From positions 1 through 52,818 of the forward strand of contig JAKLGL010000003.1 of NCBI GenBank assembly GCA_022710645.1: 52,818 bases of DNA, read 5' to 3'. The notes beneath the pieces are model-generated. The model was not told the DNA's origin. It worked only from the letters and a program-made list of their open reading frames with translations, and did not search any database. Shown here piece after piece: positions 16,245-24,720 of the stretch (the stretch's first letter is position 1; every line of letters begins with the position of its first letter). The position numbers and the translations under genes were made by a program. This DNA is from Patescibacteria group bacterium (GTDB lineage Bacteria > Patescibacteriota > Patescibacteriia > Magasanikbacterales > GWA2-37-8).

Positions 16245-16925
16245 TTATAAACGATATTTACCACTTTCTTCATCACTTACTATTTCCCCTCCTCGCAAAG
16301 TGATAACACGTCTTCTCAATTCATTGACTATTTCACGATTGTGAGTAGCTAACAAAATAGTAGTTCCGAATTCGTTGATTTTTTTCAATATTTCGATAAT
16401 TTCTACAGTATTGAGTGAATCCAAATTTCCCGTCGGTTCATCGGCAATAATAATTTTCGGACGATGCACCAATGATCTGGCTATCGCCACTCTTTGTTGT
16501 TCCCCTCCGGAAAGCTGTTTCGGATAACGCCACATTTTTTCTCCCAAGCCGACAACATCCAAAACCTGTGGCACTATTTTTTTGATGTGTTCGCTTTTTT
16601 CACCGGCCACTTCCAAAGCGAAAGAAACATTTTCATAAACGGTTTTTTTCGGTAACAATTTAAAATCTTGAAAAATAACCCCTATTTGTCTGCGTAAATA
16701 AGGAATCTCGCCTGAAGGAATCTCTGTAACATCCCAGTCCCCTATGACTATTTTTCCTTTAGTCGGACGCTCTTCAGCTATCAATAATCTTACCAAGGTC
16801 GTTTTACCAGTCCCGCTTTGACCGACAATAGAAACAAATTCACCCGCTTTTATATGCAGGTTTATATTGCGTAATCCGATGGAGTCGGTGCTATAAATTT
16901 TTGTCACACCTTCAAGTTTGATCAT
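16245..16925 (-). CDS. ftsE: Cell-division ABC ATPase FtsE
   Basis: A cytoplasmic ATPase that powers signalling through FtsX. The 226-residue protein has Walker A GQSGTGKT, the signature LSGGEQQRVAIARSL, Walker [13 protein letters not shown] and the switch His (ATHN). The pairing with ftsX directly downstream distinguishes it from the LolD-like paralogue at 35644. The start ATG 16925 begins 'MIKLEGVTKIY', typical of FtsE. Confidence 0.95.
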   Translation of the reverse strand: MIKLEGVTKIYSTDSIGLRNINLHIKAGEFVSIVGQSGTGKTTLVRLLIAEERPTKGKIVIGDWDVTEIPSGEIPYLRRQIGVIFQDFKLLPKKTVYENVSFALEVAGEKSEHIKKIVPQVLDVVGLGEKMWRYPKQLSGGEQQRVAIARSLVHRPKIIIADEPTGNLDSLNTVEIIEILKKINEFGTTILLATHNREIVNELRRRVITLRGGEIVSDEESGKYRL

Positions 16926-16994
16926 AATTTACAGATTCATTTATAATCAACATTATTATAACACAAAAAAGAAGAAGTGAAAATAATTTTAAAA

Positions 16995-18794
16995 TTAAAC
17001 GTTTAAAAGGCCTCTGTTTTTCAAATATTCCACGACTTTATCTACGCATTCTTCCACGGTTGTCGTGTCGGTTTGCAATACAATATCGGGATTTAACGGT
17101 TCTTCATAAGGATGCGAGATACCGGTAAAATCAGTCACTTCGCCAAGCTGAGCTTTTTTATACCAGCCTTTAATATCGCGTTTAATACAATTTTCTAAAC
17201 TGGCATTTATAAAAATCTCAATAAAATCCGGATTTCTTTCTTTCATTTTTTCTCTTTGAGAACGGTAAGGCGAGATAAAAGAAGTAATGACAAAAATTCC
17301 GTGTTTGGCCAATTTATCAGCGACATAACCGGCAATTTCTATATTTTTTATTCTATCGCTTTCGGAAAAAGAAAGTCCTATATTTAAATCTTTTCTGAAT
17401 TCATCACCGTCCAAATGTTCATAAGGTAGACCGAACTCTTGCAATTTTTCCGCCAATTTTTTGGCAACAGTGGTTTTTCCGGAACCTGATAAACCGGTTA
17501 ACCATAAAATCGCACCGCTCTGGCCTTTACTTGCGTTTTGTTGAAAATTTTTCTCAAGATTTTTTTCCGCTTTTTCTATTATCACTCCGGCGCCAACCGT
17601 ATTTTTTGTCAATTCATCTATGATTATAAAACTTCCGGTATTTTTATTTTTTACGTAAGGATCAAACATTATCGGTTTTTGAGTTTTGAGACAAACCTTT
17701 CCGATTTCGTTGAAATTCAAACTGTCTGCATTTTCACGATGCAAATTTTCAATATTCAGTCTGTAAAAAATATTTTCAACAAAACAATGAGTGTCGTTTG
17801 TCGTATGTTTGAAACCATAACGCTTACTTTTATCAAACGACTCTTCCGAAAACCAACAAATCATGGCGTTAAAATAATTTGCTTTTTCCGGAATATTATT
17901 GACTCTGGCTATCATTTCCCCTTTGCTGATATCTAGATGATCGGTCAAAGAAAAAGCTGCCGCTTCGGGATTAAAAGCGATTTTTCTTTCCTGATCTCCG
18001 ACAAAAATTTTATTTACTTTTGATTTACGTCCGGAAGGTAAAGCTATGACTTCTTCACCTGTTCTGATAACTCCGCTTTGAATATTACCGGCATAATAAC
18101 GCTCATTTTGATTCGGTCGAATAACATACTGAACCGGAAAACGAAAATCTATCAAATTTCGCGAACCGGAAAATTCCACATTTTCCAGATAACTCAACAC
18201 TGTTCTTCCTTCATACCAAAGCATTTTTTCTCCTCTTCTTACCACCATATCTCCTTTAAGCGAAGATACCGGAATAAATTGTATATCAACTAAATTTAAT
18301 TTTTCAATAAATTCCAGGCATTGTTTTCTAATATCTTCAAAAATATCTTGACTATAATCCACTGCATCCATTTTGTTTATCACTATCGCCAAATGATCTA
18401 TTCGGAAAAGAGAAGCGATAAACAAATGACGTTTGGTTTGGGGTAATAATCCTTTTGTGGCATCAACCAAAATCAGAGCTGCTTGAGCTTTTGAAGCTCC
18501 GGTAGCCATATTTTTAGTATACTGTTCATGACCCGGAACATCAGCGATGATAAAACGTCTTTTTTCCGTAGAAAAATAACGATAAGCGACATCTATGGTT
18601 ATTTTTTGTTCTCTTTCGGCCGTTAAACCGTCGGTAAACAAAGAAAAATCCAATTCTCCATCTATCTTATCGGCTTTTTTGACCGCTTCTATCTGGTCTT
18701 CAAACAATTTATCCGAATCATAAAGAAGACGACCTATCAAAGTTGATTTTCCGTCATCTACGCTTCCGGCGGTTACAAAAGTTAATAAATCCAT
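16995..18794 (-). CDS. cysNC: Bifunctional sulfate adenylyltransferase large subunit and APS kinase (CysN-CysC)
   Basis: Residues 1 to about 415 are the CysN GTPase, which drives formation of adenosine 5'-phosphosulfate (APS): GSVDDGKST (10-18) and DVPGHEQYTKNM (about 86-97). Residues from about 425 are APS kinase, which makes PAPS: Walker A GLSGSGKT (434-441), 'DGDEFRKDLN', and 'ISPYRSQRE'. The fusion matches NodQ and CysNC. It follows cysD by 5 bp, and the two proteins form the ATP sulfurylase complex. The intact motifs suggest both halves are active. Confidence 0.95.
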   Translation of the reverse strand: MDLLTFVTAGSVDDGKSTLIGRLLYDSDKLFEDQIEAVKKADKIDGELDFSLFTDGLTAEREQKITIDVAYRYFSTEKRRFIIADVPGHEQYTKNMATGASKAQAALILVDATKGLLPQTKRHLFIASLFRIDHLAIVINKMDAVDYSQDIFEDIRKQCLEFIEKLNLVDIQFIPVSSLKGDMVVRRGEKMLWYEGRTVLSYLENVEFSGSRNLIDFRFPVQYVIRPNQNERYYAGNIQSGVIRTGEEVIALPSGRKSKVNKIFVGDQERKIAFNPEAAAFSLTDHLDISKGEMIARVNNIPEKANYFNAMICWFSEESFDKSKRYGFKHTTNDTHCFVENIFYRLNIENLHRENADSLNFNEIGKVCLKTQKPIMFDPYVKNKNTGSFIIIDELTKNTVGAGVIIEKAEKNLEKNFQQNASKGQSGAILWLTGLSGSGKTTVAKKLAEKLQEFGLPYEHLDGDEFRKDLNIGLSFSESDRIKNIEIAGYVADKLAKHGIFVITSFISPYRSQREKMKERNPDFIEIFINASLENCIKRDIKGWYKKAQLGEVTDFTGISHPYEEPLNPDIVLQTDTTTVEECVDKVVEYLKNRGLLNV

Positions 18795-18799
18795 ATTAT

Positions 18800-19708
18800 T
18801 TAAAAATATCCTTCCTTTTTTTTGTTTTCCATGGATGATTCTGAAGTATAATCTATAGCTCTATTTTCTCTTTCCGATTTTTTAGCTACGGAAACTTCTT
18901 GTAAAATTTCTTCCACGGTCGTAGCATTGGAAACAACTGCTCCGGTGGAAGGTGAACATCCGAGAGTTCGATAACGACACACGACTTCCAAAACTTCTTC
19001 CCCGTCAGACGCTTGGTTAAATTCATCAAGACGAATCAGAACTCCGTTTCTTTTAACCACTTTTCTTTTTTGAGCGAAATACAGAGGGACTACTTCTATT
19101 TTTTCAAGCATTATATACGCCCAAATATCCGTTTCCGTCCAATTGGAAAGTGGAAAAACACGCATAGTCTGTCCGTCATTCAAAGAAGTATTATAAACAG
19201 ACCACAATTCCGGTCTTTGATTTTTCGGATCCCAAACACCCATTTCATCACGCACGGAAAAAATTCTTTCTTTGGCTCTTGATTTTTCTTCCTCTCTTCT
19301 AGCGCCACCGATAGCGGCGTCAAAATTATATTTTTTGATAGCATCCAAAAGCGGTTTGGTTTTTTTGTGGTAAATATAATAATCTGTATGAGCTTCTTGG
19401 GGTTTCAAACCCAAAGCTTCCGGCGACATGTTTTTTTCCACAATCAATTTCGCTTCTATTTTATTCACATAATAATCGCGAAATTCTATCATTTCACGAA
19501 ATTTATATCCTGTATCTATGTGCATTAGCGGAAACGGTATTTTACCCGGGAAAAAAGCTTTTTGCGCCAATTTCAAAATCGTAGATGAATCTTTTCCTAT
19601 AGAATAAAGTAAAACCGGATTTTGAAAATTTGCCGCAACTTCGCGAATGATTTTTATACTCTCAGCTTCCAGCTGTCGTAAATGATCGATGTCGTAATTT
19701 TCCAACAT
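18800..19708 (-). CDS. cysD: Sulfate adenylyltransferase small subunit CysD
   Basis: The ATP pyrophosphatase subunit that, with CysN, joins sulfate to AMP. It shows the PP-loop region 'PVLLYSIGKDSSTILKLAQKAF' and 'HIDTGYKFREM', and the late block 'CRYRTLGCSPSTGAV'. I chose ATG 19708 (MLENYDIDHL), which follows the permease stop by 5 bp; a GTG start at 19735 would overlap the permease. The 302-residue length is standard for the family. Confidence 0.95.
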   Translation of the reverse strand: MLENYDIDHLRQLEAESIKIIREVAANFQNPVLLYSIGKDSSTILKLAQKAFFPGKIPFPLMHIDTGYKFREMIEFRDYYVNKIEAKLIVEKNMSPEALGLKPQEAHTDYYIYHKKTKPLLDAIKKYNFDAAIGGARREEEKSRAKERIFSVRDEMGVWDPKNQRPELWSVYNTSLNDGQTMRVFPLSNWTETDIWAYIMLEKIEVVPLYFAQKRKVVKRNGVLIRLDEFNQASDGEEVLEVVCRYRTLGCSPSTGAVVSNATTVEEILQEVSVAKKSERENRAIDYTSESSMENKKKEGYF

Positions 19709-19713
19709 ATGAT

Positions 19714-20484
19714 TTATCGATTTGTTAAACCCCACTTAAGTCTGATCCTCTTTTCAATTCCGGCAAAAATAGCCTGGTCAAAAAAAGCACCAACAATAAT
19801 AATAACAATCATCACGGCCATCACCTGCGACATATCGTTTAATTCTCTGCCAAACATCAATAATTGCCCCAAACCCACGGTAATAAAAAGCATTTCTCCG
19901 GACATTAAAGAACGCCAAGCAAAAGACCACCCTTGTCTGGCCGCATTTATATAAGAAGGTAAAATGGCGGGAAAAATAATATATTTATATAAATTAATTT
20001 TATTGGCCCCCAGAATCAAACCGGCTTTAATATAATTTGAAGAAATATTGGCAATAGCCGATTCCACTGAAATGGTTACACTCAAAACAGTTCCCATAAT
20101 CACTACAAAAATAATAGCTTTTTCATTTAAACCAAACCAAAGCAAAGCTAATGGCAACCAACAGATACTCGGCAAGGTTTGCAACCCCAAAATCAAAGGC
20201 TTAAAATATGTTTTCAACCAAATATTTTTGGAAATTAAAAAACCTATCAACGTTCCAAAAATAAAAGATAATGAAAATCCGAAAATCACGCGCCCCAGAC
20301 TGATAAACATTCCGGAAACCAAAGAAAAATCAGCTAAACCGGAAAAAATTTTCGCAAAAACACTCCAAGGCGAAGGTAAAACCCAGCTCGGCCATATCTT
20401 TAACAAATATAAAAACCACCAAACCGCAGTTAAAACGGTGAAAAGAATGAAAAAATTCAAAAAATCAAATAATTTTCTTTTCAT
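19714..20484 (-). CDS. ABC transporter permease, sulfonate/nitrate (SsuC/TauC) type
   Basis: A 256-residue inner-membrane permease with six predicted helices and the EAA-like loop 'ANKINLYKYIIFPAILPSYINAARQGWSFAWRSLMSGEM' in the position typical of SsuC/TauC/NrtB. It overlaps the ATPase gene by 20 bp and is followed by cysD, so it probably brings in sulfate or an organic sulfur compound for the CysD/CysNC pathway. The family alone does not fix the substrate. Confidence 0.9.
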   Translation of the reverse strand: MKRKLFDFLNFFILFTVLTAVWWFLYLLKIWPSWVLPSPWSVFAKIFSGLADFSLVSGMFISLGRVIFGFSLSFIFGTLIGFLISKNIWLKTYFKPLILGLQTLPSICWLPLALLWFGLNEKAIIFVVIMGTVLSVTISVESAIANISSNYIKAGLILGANKINLYKYIIFPAILPSYINAARQGWSFAWRSLMSGEMLFITVGLGQLLMFGRELNDMSQVMAVMIVIIIVGAFFDQAIFAGIEKRIRLKWGLTNR

Positions 20485-21229
20485 AATGTTCGGTTTCTTT
20501 TATAACTTGTTGTATCTCGTTTCGTAATTCTTCCTTGATAATATTACTCATTTTAATAACTTCCATATCACTCAATTCTCTGGGACGAGGCAAGGTTATG
20601 ATAAATTCTTTTTTGATTTTTCCAGGTCTGGCAGTCATTACCACAACTCTATCTCCCAGACAAACCGCTTCACGAACGTTATGAGTAACAAAAAGAACGG
20701 TTTTTTTATTTTTTAACCAAATATTTTGTAAAATCGCATACAAGTCCTCTCTGGTTTGCGCATCCAACGAGCCAAAAGGTTCATCCATAAGTAAAATTTC
20801 CGGCTCCATTATCAACATGCGAATCAGAGCTATCCTCTGTTTCATTCCTCCGGATAATTCGTGCGGATAGGCATTTTTAAATTCTTTTAATCTTACCAAA
20901 TCCAAATAATAATCAACTTTTTTATTTATCTCTTCTTTGTCCATACCGGTCATTTTCAAACCAAAAGCGACATTATCTTTTACTTTTAACCAAGGAAAAA
21001 GAGTCGGATCTTGAAACATCAAGCCGCATTTTTTTTCTTTTATAGTTTCACCTTTGGACGGGGTATCTAAATCAGCCACAATATTTAATAAAGTGGATTT
21101 TCCGCAACCGGATGGCCCAACCAAACAAACAAATTCTCCTTTTTGAACGGTTAAATTTAAATCTTGTATAGCCGTAACAACACCCTCACCGGTTTTATAT
21201 TCTTTGAATAAACCGTTAATTTGCAGCAT
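20465..21229 (-). CDS. ABC transporter ATPase, SsuB/TauB type
   Basis: The ATPase of the sulfur-cluster importer. Walker A GPSGCGKST, Q-loop 'LMFQDPTLFPW', signature LSGGMKQRIALIRML and Walker B ILLMDEPFGSLD are all intact in 254 residues. It overlaps both its neighbours (14 bp with the binding-protein gene, 20 bp with the permease), so the three are translationally coupled. Confidence 0.92.
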   Translation of the reverse strand: MLQINGLFKEYKTGEGVVTAIQDLNLTVQKGEFVCLVGPSGCGKSTLLNIVADLDTPSKGETIKEKKCGLMFQDPTLFPWLKVKDNVAFGLKMTGMDKEEINKKVDYYLDLVRLKEFKNAYPHELSGGMKQRIALIRMLIMEPEILLMDEPFGSLDAQTREDLYAILQNIWLKNKKTVLFVTHNVREAVCLGDRVVVMTARPGKIKKEFIITLPRPRELSDMEVIKMSNIIKEELRNEIQQVIKETEHYEKKII

Positions 21230-22223
21230 AATCCAGATAATTTAAATCGTATAATTCTTTTAAATCCGGTTTGTTTTTTCCTAAAAATCCTTCGACGTAA
21301 GCCCAATCGGCAAATTCAAAAACTGTTTCTTGTAAAGGTAAAAAAGTAAAATCAAACATTGTCCAAGCTTCGTTCAAAACATCGATTGAAATTTTATTTG
21401 AAGTTATTTTTTCTATTTCATTATTTACCACCAATTTGGCTTGTTCCGGATTGTCGTTGAGCCATTGAGTTATTTCCAAATGAGCTTTTAAAAATTTAAC
21501 GACGATTTCCGGATGATCTTTCAAAAACTTTCCACTAACAATTATGTTCGAAACGCAAAACATTTTATCTTTCCACAAATCTCTTTCATCAATAATTCGA
21601 ACACCCCCGGCTTCTTTAACCAACCTGGTAGCCCAAGGTTCCGGCGCCCAAGCTCCGGCAATTTCTTTTTGTTTAAAAAGTGAAAGTTGTTCCGGGTTTG
21701 CTATCGGTAAAATATTTACTTTATCAAAAAGCCCTTTTTCTCTCAGATAGTGTCTCAACGAAACATCTTGAGTATTGCCTTGTTGAGGGGTAACCACTTT
21801 TTTTCCAATCAAAATCTTTCCATCATTGAATTTATCAACCAATTCCGGCTGAATAATCAAAGAAGCTCCTCCGGAAGCCGAACCTGCGATAATTTTTAAT
21901 GCTTGACCATTTGATTTTACATAACCGTTGATAGCCGGACTGGGTCCGATATAACCGATATCTATTTCACCGGCAAACAAAGCTTCTATTTCCGAAGGCC
22001 CAGCATTAAATGTTTTTGTTGATAAAACAATATCGTTTCCCAAAGTTTTTTGGAAAATACCTTCAGAAACTCCTATCAACGCTTGGGCATGAGAAATATT
22101 TGGAAAATAACCAAGTCGCAAATTTACTTTCGACTCTTCTTTATTATGAAAAAAAATAAACAATAAGATCGTCAAACCTGCTAAAATAGAGATGCCTGCA
22201 ATTATTTTTTGTTTATTTTGCAT
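21216..22223 (-). CDS. ABC transporter substrate-binding protein, SsuA/NMT1-like
   Basis: A periplasmic-type binding protein of about 335 residues with one N-terminal membrane helix (IIAGISILAGLTILLFIFF) and no lipobox cysteine, so it is probably helix-anchored, as expected for a single-membrane cell. 'VNLRLGYFPNISHAQALIGVSEGIF' and 'GPSEIEALFAGEIDIGYIGPSPAING' are typical of the NMT1/SsuA family. I chose ATG 22223; the GTG at 22253 would run into the tRNA fragment at 22244-22283. Confidence 0.9.
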   Translation of the reverse strand: MQNKQKIIAGISILAGLTILLFIFFHNKEESKVNLRLGYFPNISHAQALIGVSEGIFQKTLGNDIVLSTKTFNAGPSEIEALFAGEIDIGYIGPSPAINGYVKSNGQALKIIAGSASGGASLIIQPELVDKFNDGKILIGKKVVTPQQGNTQDVSLRHYLREKGLFDKVNILPIANPEQLSLFKQKEIAGAWAPEPWATRLVKEAGGVRIIDERDLWKDKMFCVSNIIVSGKFLKDHPEIVVKFLKAHLEITQWLNDNPEQAKLVVNNEIEKITSNKISIDVLNEAWTMFDFTFLPLQETVFEFADWAYVEGFLGKNKPDLKELYDLNYLDYAAN

Positions 22224-22243
22224 ATTATTATTTAAAATTTTTG

Positions 22244-22283
22244 AGCCACCCACCGGAATTGAACCGGTAACCTACGGTTGGAG
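22244..22283 (-). pseudogene. 3' half of a tRNA, probably tRNA-Trp (CCA)
   Basis: On the minus strand CTCCAAC (a loop with anticodon CCA), CGTAG, a variable region, the T-arm ACCGG-TTCAATT-CCGGT and acceptor strand GGGTGGC are present. The 5' half is missing: no GCCACCC, D-arm or 5' anticodon strand precedes it. Instead the palindrome TCCGCC-TTT-GGCGGA (22288-22302) begins 4 bp from the loop. It looks like a tRNA cut at the anticodon stem by a palindromic insertion. Confidence 0.55.
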
Positions 22284-22287
22284 TTTA

Positions 22288-22329
22288 TCCGCCTTTGGCG
22301 GAATACCGTTGCCCCGCCTGCCGTCGCCT
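22288..22329. repeat. GC-rich palindromic segment
   Basis: TCCGCC and GGCGGA (22288-22293/22297-22302) form a hairpin with a TTT loop, followed by a GC-rich stretch with CCGCCTGCCG (22315-22324). A related sequence, GGCGGGCAGG, occurs in reverse sense on the other side of tRNA-Thr (22411-22420). It is part of the palindromic material found beside several tRNAs in this window. Confidence 0.5.
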
Positions 22330-22330
22330 G

Positions 22331-22401
22331 AGCCCTCTATCAGAATCGAACTGATGTTTGTGGTTTACGATACCATCGTTCTACCACTGAACTAAGAGGG
22401 C
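22331..22401 (-). tRNA. tRNA-Thr (CGU)
   Basis: The acceptor GCCCTCT/AGAGGGC, D-arm GTTC/GAAC, anticodon stem ATGGT/ACCAC with loop ATCGTAA (anticodon CGT), and T-arm ATCAG-TTCGATT-CTGAT form a full cloverleaf. One A-C mismatch is present at the end of the anticodon stem. CCA is not encoded. Confidence 0.9.
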
Positions 22402-22454
22402 TTAGGCAAAGGCGGGCAGGTCTACATTTCTGAACTAAGCTGACGTTTTTCTTG

Positions 22455-22526
22455 AGCGGGTGAAGGGAATCGAACCCTCGTCTTAGCCTTGGGAAGGCCA
22501 CATAATAGCCATTATACGACACCCGC
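22455..22526 (-). tRNA. tRNA-Gly (CCC)
   Basis: The acceptor GCGGGTG/CACCCGC, anticodon stem TGGCC/GGCTA with loop TTCCCAA (anticodon CCC) and T-arm GAGGG-TTCGATT-CCCTT form a cloverleaf on the minus strand, 53 bp upstream of tRNA-Thr; the two are probably cotranscribed. CCA is not encoded. Confidence 0.9.
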
Positions 22527-22557
22527 AGTGAGTGAAATTGAATTTATTCATTAGTTT

Positions 22558-22587
22558 AAGAAGCGAGGGTTTAACCCCCCGCTTCTT
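22558..22587. terminator. Strong hairpin, probable terminator of the foldase gene
   Basis: AAGAAGCG-A-GGG pairs with CCC-C-CGCTTCTT around TTTAA, with one internal mismatch. It lies 8 bp past the stop of the PpiC gene. The T-tract on the minus strand is weak, so termination efficiency is uncertain. Confidence 0.5.
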
Positions 22588-22594
22588 AGAATAT

Positions 22595-23665
22595 TTATTG
22601 TTCAACAATCGGAGAATTGGAGGTTTCTATTTGAAAAGGATTATGAATTTTGGAATAGAATTTTATCTCCGCTTTCTTGAGATATTCACTCATATATTGT
22701 TCGAATGTCGGAAAACTAAACAGTATATGACTAGCTTTCACTTTTGAGGCATTTACCCATTTACCGCTTTCATCTTTTACCCGTTCAATTTTGGTATCAT
22801 AAACTTTGACAATATGATAACCGAATTCGGTTTCAACCAATTGTTCTGATAATTGACCTTTTTTCAAGGCAAAAACAGCATCCTCAAATTGAGGAACCAT
22901 TTCTCCTTTACCAAACCATCCCAAATCTCCACCTGTTTCTTTGGTAGAATCAGATCCGTAAATAGAAGCCATTTCTTCAAACGAAGCTCCGTTTTTAATT
23001 TGTTCCAAAACTTTTTCCGCTTGTTTATAGATATTATCCAAAACTGTTTTATCGGTTTGTATTTTTTCTCCGACTTTACTTTGCAATATAAAAGGTTTGA
23101 TGACTTTTTTTTCATAAGCGGACATATTCCAACCGTAACGTTTGAGTAATTCTTTTTCCAATTCACCTTCCGATTCAAACTGTTGTAAAACTTGTTTTTT
23201 CAATTCTTCCACGTCTTTTTTTTCTATTTTTACATCCATAGTTTTGGCGATTTGTGAAACCATAACATTATTGGCCAAACGCCAAATCACTTGATCTGAC
23301 ATTTGTTCTTCAGTCGTCTCGGCGGTTAAATTTTCATTGTTGTTTTCTTCATATTCTTTCATTGTTTTTATAGCTTTCAAATCATCAAGATAATCGGTAT
23401 AAGGAATTTTTTGCTCATTCAAAGACATCAAAGGCAAGTGTAAAAATTTTGCGGTAAAATAAGCAAAACCATCGGTGGCTCCGGAACGAACGCGAAAAAA
23501 ACCGAGGACGCAAAACGCTATCAACACGGTCAAAACAAAGAAAGATAAACCGTATAAAAACATCTTTTTATTTTTTGAAAGATTGCTATCTGTCGGTAAA
23601 ACGACCGCACCGGCAACTTCGCTATTCTCCCCTTGAATAGCCTGATTTTCGTTTATATTTTCCAT
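22595..23665 (-). CDS. Membrane-anchored parvulin-type peptidyl-prolyl isomerase (PpiC/SurA/PrsA-like)
   Basis: A 356-residue foldase outside the membrane. A polar N-terminus of about 35 residues precedes one membrane helix (37-57); a SurA-N-like helical region follows, then the parvulin domain with 'GASFEEMASIYGSDSTKETGGDLGWF' and 'FGYHIVKV' (about 230-300). A second, incomplete parvulin-like end ('VKASHILFSF') lies near 320. It probably helps secreted proteins fold. It precedes the ftsB-like gene's operon end on the same strand with an 18-bp gap. Confidence 0.88.
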   Translation of the reverse strand: MENINENQAIQGENSEVAGAVVLPTDSNLSKNKKMFLYGLSFFVLTVLIAFCVLGFFRVRSGATDGFAYFTAKFLHLPLMSLNEQKIPYTDYLDDLKAIKTMKEYEENNNENLTAETTEEQMSDQVIWRLANNVMVSQIAKTMDVKIEKKDVEELKKQVLQQFESEGELEKELLKRYGWNMSAYEKKVIKPFILQSKVGEKIQTDKTVLDNIYKQAEKVLEQIKNGASFEEMASIYGSDSTKETGGDLGWFGKGEMVPQFEDAVFALKKGQLSEQLVETEFGYHIVKVYDTKIERVKDESGKWVNASKVKASHILFSFPTFEQYMSEYLKKAEIKFYSKIHNPFQIETSNSPIVEQ

Positions 23666-23683
23666 AAAATCGAAGTTAGTTTA

Positions 23684-24079
23684 TTAATTATGATTAAAGA
23701 AATAAAACCACCATTTTTTATAATTTGGCAAATCAGATTTTATCACATCATTTGACGGTTGTCCATTTTTTTTCACACCTTCCAAATCTCGCACTATAGC
23801 TGCTTGTTCACCGGACTTAATCAAGTTAAGCTCTTCTCTGGCCTTTTTTTCCACGAACTCTTCCGATTGAAAATAGCTGAGAAGTTCCAAAGATTTCAAT
23901 TTTTTTGCTTCCATCTCCGCCGCTTGTTTTTGTAAATCTTCTATTTCTTTCTTTATCTGATAATCCTGATAATAGGAACGGATAAACGCTCCGGAAAAAA
24001 CAAAAAATATCACCAACATCACCAACAAAAACCAGTATGAATTAAAAAATTTTTTCAATTGTCTGTTGCCTGATGACAT
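23684..24079 (-). CDS. FtsB/DivIC-type septum protein
   Basis: A single-pass division protein of 131 residues: short cytoplasmic N-terminus, membrane helix at about 14-33, a coiled coil ('YQIKKEIEDLQKQAAEMEAKK') and the conserved 'EEFVEKKAREELNLIKSGEQ' with the EKxAREEL pattern of DivIC/FtsB. It would link FtsL and FtsQ-like proteins at the divisome. It lies 4 bp from the PH-domain gene. Confidence 0.88.
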   Translation of the reverse strand: MSSGNRQLKKFFNSYWFLLVMLVIFFVFSGAFIRSYYQDYQIKKEIEDLQKQAAEMEAKKLKSLELLSYFQSEEFVEKKAREELNLIKSGEQAAIVRDLEGVKKNGQPSNDVIKSDLPNYKKWWFYFFNHN

Positions 24080-24082
24080 AAA

Positions 24083-24709
24083 CTATTTTTTATTTATTCT
24101 ATTTCGCAATACATCTTCTACACACTCTTTTATTTCCATCAATTCTTTTGTTTCAAAAAGAGAAAGATTATTCACAAACATATCAATAATCTCTTCAGTA
24201 TCCAAATCTTTTTCTTTGAGCCAAAAATCATTTTTTAATCTATTAATCGTATGAAAAACTTTTTCCGGAGAAGATACGTTTAACAACCTCAGCAATTCTT
24301 GACGTTGATTGTTCTCCAAGGATACGTCTCCAAAATTAAAAACTTTTGCTAAAACTCCTTTTTTAAAATAAAAAATATTTTGAATTTCGTAAAGATTTAT
24401 ACTTAAAATTTCTTCATCAAAAAAACCTGCACCCTTAAAATTCACCACCCTTCGATCGGTTAATACGCTAAAATTTTTGGCTCTTATCAAAAATATTCTT
24501 AAAAAGAATAACAAACCGATAAAAATAGACAAACAAAAAGACGCAATTCCAAATTTACCTCTACCAAACAACCAAAAAGCAAAATAGGACGGTGTTAAAA
24601 TAAACAACAACCCCAAAAAACCAGTTCCAAAATAATTCCAAAGATTTTCTCGCACTATAGCTAAAATATTTTCACCTTTTTCCAGATTTATTTTTTTGTT
24701 CAATGACAT
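24083..24709 (-). CDS. Membrane protein with bacterial PH domain
   Basis: A 208-residue protein with two membrane helices (about 28-48 and 56-74) followed by a PH-like domain: 'FSVLTDRRVVNFKGAGFFDEEILSINLYEIQNI' matches the bPH (YdbS/DUF304) pattern. The C-terminus is helical. The biochemical role of this family is unknown. It is cotranscribed with the MurE-like and FtsB-like genes, so an envelope role is likely. Confidence 0.75.
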   Translation of the reverse strand: MSLNKKINLEKGENILAIVRENLWNYFGTGFLGLLFILTPSYFAFWLFGRGKFGIASFCLSIFIGLLFFLRIFLIRAKNFSVLTDRRVVNFKGAGFFDEEILSINLYEIQNIFYFKKGVLAKVFNFGDVSLENNQRQELLRLLNVSSPEKVFHTINRLKNDFWLKEKDLDTEEIIDMFVNNLSLFETKELMEIKECVEDVLRNRINKK

Positions 24710-24720
24710 AAAAACAAAAT

